From Prosopocoilus inquinatus (Eukaryota; Arthropoda; Insecta; Coleoptera; Lucanidae): DNA of 64,000 bases. Positions 58,927-64,000 of this stretch are shown here, one piece after another. A program made the translations under genes and the position numbers. The stretch is taken from NCBI GenBank assembly GCA_036172665.1, contig CM069871.1, positions 4,588,001-4,652,000 of the forward strand, written 5' to 3'. The notes under the pieces are model-generated. The model was not told the DNA's origin and did no database searches. It saw only the letters and a list, made by a program, of their open reading frames with translations. Within the stretch, counting starts at the first letter, position 1, and each line of letters opens with the position of its first letter.

Positions 58927-59060
58927 TTTACCACATCAAAAACGAATACACCAGCGACTCAGAGACCGGAAGGCCGAGGAAAATGGCCGACCTGGGGCCG
59001 AGGAAGTTCGAAGGAATCGGCCCTACCACGAAAGATGGAATGCCGATTATACTAAGATCG
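58927..59060 (+). CDS. CAP: CAP/SORBS-like gene, SoHo domain exon (N-terminal part)
   Basis: Acceptor TTTTTTCAG|TTTACC, donor AGATCG|GTAAGT, phase 1 to 0. Encodes YHIKNEYTSDSETGRPRK, MADLGPRKFEGIGPTTKDG and MPIILRS. The DLGPRKxxGIGPxxxxGxPxxxR pattern is that of the sorbin-homology (SoHo) domain of CAP/ponsin, vinexin and ArgBP2, which in mammals contacts flotillin at lipid rafts. The domain is completed by the next exon. Fly CAP works with vinculin at muscle attachment sites and in mechanosensory organs. The same role here is inferred from family only. Confidence 0.95.
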
Positions 59061-59189
59061 GTAAGTAAAAATGTAAGTAGGCAAAAAGTTCGTCGTCTGT
59101 TTCCGTTGATAATCGCCTTTTATGATTTACGTCGAATGGAATTTTGAGATAAAATCGATAAGACAGTGTCGTGCAATAAATTGTTGCAG

Positions 59190-59268
59190 GAAGTACGTGA
59201 TCAAAATCAGTCTAAATGGTACAAAAGGATGTACGATACAATCCATAAGCAAAGGCCACGATACGATG
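59190..59268 (+). CDS. CAP: CAP/SORBS-like gene, SoHo domain exon (C-terminal part)
   Basis: Acceptor TTGTTGCAG|GAAGTA, donor GATG|GTGAGT, phase 0 to 1, 79 nt. Encodes EVRDQNQSKWYKRMYDTI then HKQRPRYD. The WYKxMxxxIH motif is the hallmark end of the SoHo domain. The three-exon join (58927, 59190, 61272) reads without interruption through ...RYDDDYVT..., which matches the acidic tail that follows SoHo in family members. Confidence 0.95.
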
Positions 59269-59637
59269 GTGAGTTTTCTTTTCCTAAATGATTTTCCTAG
59301 TCTAGGTCGAGCAAACTCGTTTGAAAAAAAAAAAAAATTGGAAAGCCTCGACTTGGTTCTGTGATATTATTACTAGTGTGAGGACAATTTAAGGCATAAG
59401 GCACGCAAGTGGAGTGAGCGAGAGCTTTAGCAGAGCTTACCCTTTCCCTTTCGTTATTCAAGAAATCCTGGAGGACGATTTGCGTGGCGGGAATTAAATC
59501 ACGCCAATTATTGCTTAAATCTAATTACCTATACTTGTCGCAAAAGCCCAAGTTTATAATGAATATAAAATTAAAGCCAAAATCAATATCAATTTGTTGG
59601 TTAGATTTCTTTATTGTTCAAATTTTATTGGCAAATA
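59269..59637 (+). other. CAP: Intron DNA after exon 59190-59268
   Basis: No features seen before the duplicated block at 59638. Confidence 0.5.
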
Positions 59638-60630
59638 AGAGGACGGAGATACAATGAACATTCACTCACCGTTTAATTTATCATTCTCTGTGTATTTCTT
59701 TTTTTCTCGCTTCCCCGATCACAACAAGGGCTGAGGGTAAACGTCTTAACATCCGGGCGCCGCATTCCAATTCGATAAGGACCGTGCAAATCACCCTTCA
59801 CGAGTATCTATTCAATAATGTGGAACATTTTACTTACCGGTGTCGTCTTTCCGGCCCCGCCAACTCAAGCGACTAATCTAGAAGCTGTACCCCCCTCACA
59901 TTGATATTGGGCACTAGAGAAGCCATCCTCGCATCTTCGGATGCGTTAACCCTCACATTCACATTCACTTGTTGATATAAAACCCACCTCCCCGATGTAT
60001 ATTAGCATACCTTGCCTCCCGAGCATACTTTATCAGGATCAATCGATGCCTCCTCATCCTCGGTAGAGGCGTCACGCAGTCATCTCTTGCTTCTGATGCT
60101 GATGATGGACCCGGCCGAGTCCGAAAACGTTAAAGAAAAGAAGAAGGACGGAGTTACAATAAACGTTCACTCACTGTTAGATTTCTCATTGTCTGTGTAT
60201 TTCTTTCTTTCTTTCTCGCTTCCCCGATCACAACAAGGACTGAGGGTAAACATCTTAGCATCCGAACGCCGCGTTCCAATTCGATAAGGACCATGCAAAC
60301 CACCATTCACGAGTATCTATTCAATAATGTGGAACATTCTACTTACCGGTGCCGTCTTTCCGACCCCGCCAACTCCAGCGACGAATCTAGAAGCTGTATC
60401 CACTCACACTGATATTGGGCAAGAAGCCATCTTCGCATGCATTAACCGTCATATTCACATTAGATCTAAAACCCACCTCACCGATGTATATTAGTATACC
60501 TTGCCTCCCGAGCATACTCTCTCAAGATCAATCGATGCTTCCTCATCCTCGGTAGAGGCGTCACGTAGTCATCCTTTGCTTCTGATGCTGATGACGGAGC
60601 CAGCCGGGTCCGAAAACGTTAAAGAAACTA
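59638..60630. repeat. 505-bp tandem duplication in the intron
   Basis: Copy 1 (59638-60142) and copy 2 (60143-60630) share CTCGCTTCCCCGATCACAAC, TCACGAGTATCTATTCAATA, ATGTGGAACATT, ACTTACCGGTG, TTGCCTCCCGAGCATACT, CATCCTCGGTAGAGGCGTCA and TCCGAAAACGTTAAAGAAA. Copies differ by scattered substitutions and small deletions. The block is GC-richer than surrounding intron and may have come from a transposon or a gene fragment. Confidence 0.9.
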
Positions 60631-61271
60631 ATAAACCACTGACTGAGGATTTTAATTAATTTTTTTAATTAATAGATCAATAAACTGATGCCATAGACTG
60701 CGGGAAAGTCAAGCGTCTACAACTACAGCTTTTTATTTTGCTACTCAGCTCTGATCGTTTACTTAACTCAGGAAAACGGAACATAACTTTATTCTGATAC
60801 TTATTAATTAAAGTATAGGCACAAAAGATTAAAAACAGCTGAGGACAACACTTATTTTTTGGAGCTATCAATTTTTTTGGATCAGGAAAATAACCACAGC
60901 CTAGAAAGAGGCATGCACGCGCCTGAGTACCTCGACGCGTGTAATAACCAAATGTCGGATGAAAGTATGGAACTCAATGTCATTCTCATAAGCGGCGCGC
61001 TAGGTAAACGTTTAGGTAAACGAACTGACAAAACAGCGAGATCCTACGATCGCTTATTTTGACTACGAGCGTGCGCGTTGCATTTACGAGATGAAGTGGC
61101 CGTCAAAATCCATACAAATATCCTAGGGTTGGTAATAACGATGAACGTCCACTTCTTGCAGAGTACGTTGCCTTATTTTGTCCTCACACCAATTATTATT
61201 AATAAAATAATATCAGTTATTACTTGTTTATACTGGCTAATGAGTTTAATTGAATATATTAATTTTTGCAG
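60631..61271 (+). other. CAP: Intron DNA before the microexon
   Basis: A candidate exon frame at about 60883-61001 (acceptor GGATCAG, donor CTAG|GTAAAC) is open but gives no family-like peptide and is not needed for the join from 59268 to 61272. Confidence 0.4.
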
Positions 61272-61307
61272 ACGATTATGTTACGGTCCGGTACAAACAG
61301 CGCAGAG
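61272..61307 (+). CDS. CAP: CAP/SORBS-like gene, 36-nt microexon
   Basis: Acceptor TAATTTTTGCAG|ACGAT, donor AGAG|GTATTT, phase 1 to 1. With the split codon it reads DDYVTVRYKQRR, continuing ...KQRPRYD from the preceding exon into an Asp-rich then basic tail like that after the SoHo domain in known CAP proteins. Thirty-six bases are too few for most gene finders. Being a multiple of three it could be an optional cassette. The next exon (phase 1 start), and the SH3 domains, are not found before 64000. Confidence 0.85.
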
Positions 61308-62620
61308 GTATTTCTTGCTTTCAAGTAAATGGTGTTGGTTGATGGCTTCATTTACTTATCAAATCATGCGCAGCACTAATAGTAAATGTTTGTTTATTCG
61401 ACGAGCTCGTGCCCATTCGCATTCGTTATGCCTAAAACAGTCCTAGCGATAATAATAATAAAAAAAAAAATAACTTCACGCAGTCACGTATATCATATCC
61501 GCCGATTAGCATAATTACCTGCGGTAAAAACCGAGGAGGGCCCGGGCTTGCTAGTTGCCCTGAATAAATAAACATTGTTTTATTATGATGATTTTTTTTT
61601 AAATCATGCCATGGCATCATGTTTTTTTTTAACGGTTTACTACCGCCGCCGCTGCTATAACGATTGGAGTTTAAATGGATATAATCGATCGCACGTTAAA
61701 AATTGATTAAGGTCGACGGAATGCAGTTAGTAGGCGAATGGCAAACATTTCACTAACAAACTATTGATACTAATTACTTAAATATGACGCACGTTAAAAA
61801 ATAATGTACGGTAGATACAGAAAATTAAAATTGTGAGGGACGTGGAATAAATGATGAAGATAAAAAAAATTGTCTGGGGTGCAAGTTATACGTGAACGAT
61901 TTTTTTTGATGTCGCTTGAATTTTTGCATAATTTTCGTGAGTCATTCTGCACTTGCCGAGGTCGATCTTGTTGTGGTAGTGCATTCGGGGTATTTCAATC
62001 TTGTTCAATGACTCACTCACCTTTGCCTTTTCATAATAGATTTCTCGCGATAATGCATTCAAGATAAAGTACTTAATAAATTAATTATTGCACAAAAGTA
62101 ACCATAACCATTAAATCATACTTTCCGCACGAAATAATTTGATTGGTAGAATTATCGTTGCATCAAGCAGGCTGCCTGTTTTAATTCTCCCTCCCCTGTA
62201 GATGTTATTTCTGACGTCATATCCGACACAGGGAAGTGAATAGAATGACCTTCAATCTGTCTCCCAAAAATTTAATCTGTTCATAAAAATGGAAACAATC
62301 CTGTGGTCCTGCTGATCATTTAATTTAAACATCTGACGTCACGTGACAAGTTACCTTCCGTTTTTGATCGAGGCAACCATCTAATACACAATTCAGCTCT
62401 ACCAACCTTGGACAACAGTTCAGGGCGCGACATCGTGCGGCTAATTTTTGACCTAAATATACACATACGCATACACAAGGACCGTCAAAATGAATGGAAT
62501 CTTTTTGATCACCTCTTATATACACAGGGATCGTCAGAATGAATGGACTGAACCATATCTTTTTGATTACCCCTCGTATACATATTGTTACGTTTCTAGG
62601 GTTTAAATTAATCTATTTAT
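61308..62620. other. CAP: Intron DNA without exon
   Basis: No phase 1 exon resembling the family was found. Two copies of a GGACCGTCAAAATGAATGGA motif (62479, 62528) mark transposon ends. Confidence 0.4.
62479..62547 (+). repeat. GGACCGTCAAAATGAATGGA motif, two copies (third at 63077)
   Basis: Copies at 62479-62498 and 62528-62547, each just after an ACACA(A)GG start, and a third at 63077-63096. Probably termini of one transposon family. Confidence 0.5.
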
Positions 62621-62754
62621 GCCCGTTTGCACCACTTTCACTTAAAATTTAAGTCCTACTTAAGTGGTTAAGTGACACTTTCTATTATAGAAAAAGTGTC
62701 ACTTAACCATTTAAGTGGGACTTAAAGATTTAAGTGAAAGTGGTGCAAACGGGC
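62621..62754. mobile_element. Palindromic MITE (GCCCGTTTGCACCACTTTCA)
   Basis: Arms of about 60 bases are almost perfectly inverted: GCCCGTTTGCACCACTTTCA / TGAAAGTGGTGCAAACGGGC and AAGTGGTTAAGTGACACTTT / AAAGTGTCACTTAACCATTT. The loop is about 10 bases, making one long hairpin. It encodes nothing. Confidence 0.85.
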
Positions 62755-63936
62755 ATTAATCGAATAAAACACTCGGTAACAAACTTAACCGTAATTTAAT
62801 AAGGATTACCATCTAATTTATTTGTAACAATTTATTTTATACACTAAATCTAACTTCGACGATCGCTAATTAAAACTCGACTGACTCCTGGTCAACCCCG
62901 GCCGATTTTATATTCTACGCTGCCTTCTCGTTTGTTCCATCTACGAAGATGCTGGAAAAGTCGAGTTTGTTCGGTATAGACAGCCCGGCGGCGCGACGGC
63001 AGATGACGCACAATAACGAACCGACTTCTTGACGCCTTCAGTGTGACGTAGTGAGCTGAGTGGCGCGCCACAATAGGGACCGTCAAAATGAATGAACGAT
63101 TTTCAAACGAGAATTGCATTATATAATCAATTATATATCAAAAACAGGGGATCTTTTTTGAATGACATTCAAATGCAACTGATTAACGAATTCGGAAAAG
63201 ACACTTTAAATTGTAGCAGCCTCGTTTAAATTCTAGTAGCCCCAATTTCAGCACGGATGTTCCTCCAGAGTTCTTTGTTTTTCCCTGTTCACTTTGCTCT
63301 TTAAATATCCCCAAGAGTAAAAGTCTGGAACGGTAATATCCGGTGAAGTGAGAGGCAAGGGAAAACCGTTGTTACGATAACAATAAATTTTGCTGATTTG
63401 TGGACCAGCGAAACTATCCGTTCTTTTAACCATTGCCAACCATTTCGCGTTTAATTTTTATAAGTAAATGGTTTTTAAACTCTAAGTGGACAGAGTTATA
63501 AGTGGAAAAGCGCTCAACGTTTCACTGTCAATTGAGGAACTTGTCCTAATCCAAATTTTTCAAGTGTATTCATTTAAAAGTGTCGAAGTCATTTCAAAAT
63601 TAAACTCCGTTTAGCATTCATCCTAAAAATTTTCAAAATTTGCAAACAAGTATTTTTGAAATGTTTAAAAATAAACTCCTGGTTGTTGTTTAAATAAATT
63701 TTTAATCGGGAAGGCAATTAAAAAGCTGCAGAATTAAAAAAAGCGAGGAATAAGTCTTCGTATCAAGCAGATAATGATTGAACTAAGTTTGTATGGTGAA
63801 GACAGAGCAGATTTTCTTGAAAACAAAAATTATTACATCTACCATGTTAATAGAAAAATAATACTACTATTTTATTAAGTAGCCTTCAATCAATTATTTA
63901 AATAAATGAATAAATATTTGCAAAGTAATTCGAATT
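62755..63936. other. CAP: Intron DNA; GC-richer patch 62890-63070
   Basis: The patch (CCGGCCGATTTTATATTC; GACAGCCCGGCGGCGCGACG) has short frames on both strands with no recognised product. It could be part of a transposon or solo LTR (a TGTTACG start lies at 62586), but no matching end was found. Confidence 0.35.
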
Positions 63937-63990
63937 CGGGTCCTCTTGGCTTTGCAACCGGAGGACTCGAGGTCGAATCTCCGAATTTCG
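63937..63990 (+). mobile_element. tRNA-derived SINE-like fragment at window edge
   Basis: GTCCTC (63940) pairs with GAGGAC (63961) around a TTGGCTTTGCAACCG loop, as in a tRNA anticodon arm. It is followed by GAGGTCGAATCTCCG, a Pol III B box. No acceptor-stem pairing or A box is clear, so it is unlikely to be a functional tRNA. Confidence 0.4.
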
Positions 63991-64000
63991 ATTGCGGCGG

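Noticed and set aside
60883..61001. Possible exon between 59268 and 61272
   Set aside because: Open and bounded by weak splice-like sites, but the peptide is unlike the family and the 59268-61272 join already gives the conserved RYDDDYVT sequence.
62949..63032. 27-codon frame starting ATGCTGGAAAAG in a GC-rich patch
   Set aside because: Very short, with no splice context and no recognisable product.
62586..63073. Possible solo gypsy-type LTR starting TGTTACG
   Set aside because: No matching CA end, primer-binding site or target duplication could be found.
63937..63990. Functional tRNA gene at the window edge
   Set aside because: Only anticodon-arm-like and B-box-like parts are visible. Acceptor stem and A box are not convincing and the sequence runs to the edge.

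Overview
The window is AT-rich animal DNA with short consensus introns (GT...AG, down to 65 bp), long introns packed with repeats, and a gene whose closest recognisable relative is CAP/sorbin-SH3. Gene content and repeat types (TACAGGGT-ended foldbacks, Buster-type hAT relics, mariner, non-LTR and Penelope-like traces) point to an insect, possibly a beetle. The species cannot be named from sequence alone.

Only one gene is well supported: a plus-strand orthologue of the CAP / SORBS (sorbin and SH3 domain) cytoskeletal adaptor family. Its exons join in frame with matching phases. They are 18439-18540, 18997-21960 (very long, about 1,000 codons), then after a 36-kb intron 58106-58320, 58386-58587, 58755-58856, 58927-59060, 59190-59268 and a 36-nt microexon at 61272-61307. 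The exons at 58927-61307 encode the SoHo domain and its conserved tail. The SH3 domains expected at the C-terminus must lie beyond base 64000. A second, short first coding exon (36110-36155) sits just downstream of a CpG-rich, promoter-like island and also ends in phase 1. The gene can therefore make a long protein from the upstream exons or a short one from the internal promoter, both spliced to 58106. A possible earlier exon (156-348) and a possible alternative 3' end (22138-22325, with a poly(A) signal at 22422) are less certain.

Nearly everything else is repeat. Three elements (1038-3645, 14639-17912, 47689-50690) share end sequences (5' CAGCGGTTCCCAAC-like, 3' GTTGGGAACCCCCG-like, with subterminal GGGTCGATG) but differ in their interiors: purine-rich AAAACAAAAGACGATC-type DNA in two, and a satellite of ~160-bp GATGGCGCTCTAA monomers in the third. 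The 3' end of the last, plus flanking DNA, is triplicated in tandem (50575-51740). There are two large foldback elements (4303-5338; 28000-29776), the second carrying a nested Tc1-like MITE in its terminus. A 4-kb satellite (9240-13275) contains an emerging 313-bp higher-order repeat. A mariner relic has its N-terminal coding segment amplified about six times (42198-43525) ahead of a single degraded catalytic region. Non-LTR reverse transcriptase relics lie at 34553-35200 (+) and 44114-45625 (-).

The repeats lie in the introns of the CAP-like gene, apart from any DNA upstream of its true first exon. Several arrays are strongly strand-asymmetric: purine-rich top strand at 1.2-3.5 and 48-55 kb, pyrimidine-rich at 23-25, 31.7-33.3 and 37.9-40.1 kb. 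No tRNA, rRNA or second protein-coding gene could be supported beyond tRNA-derived SINE-like fragments and transposon relics.
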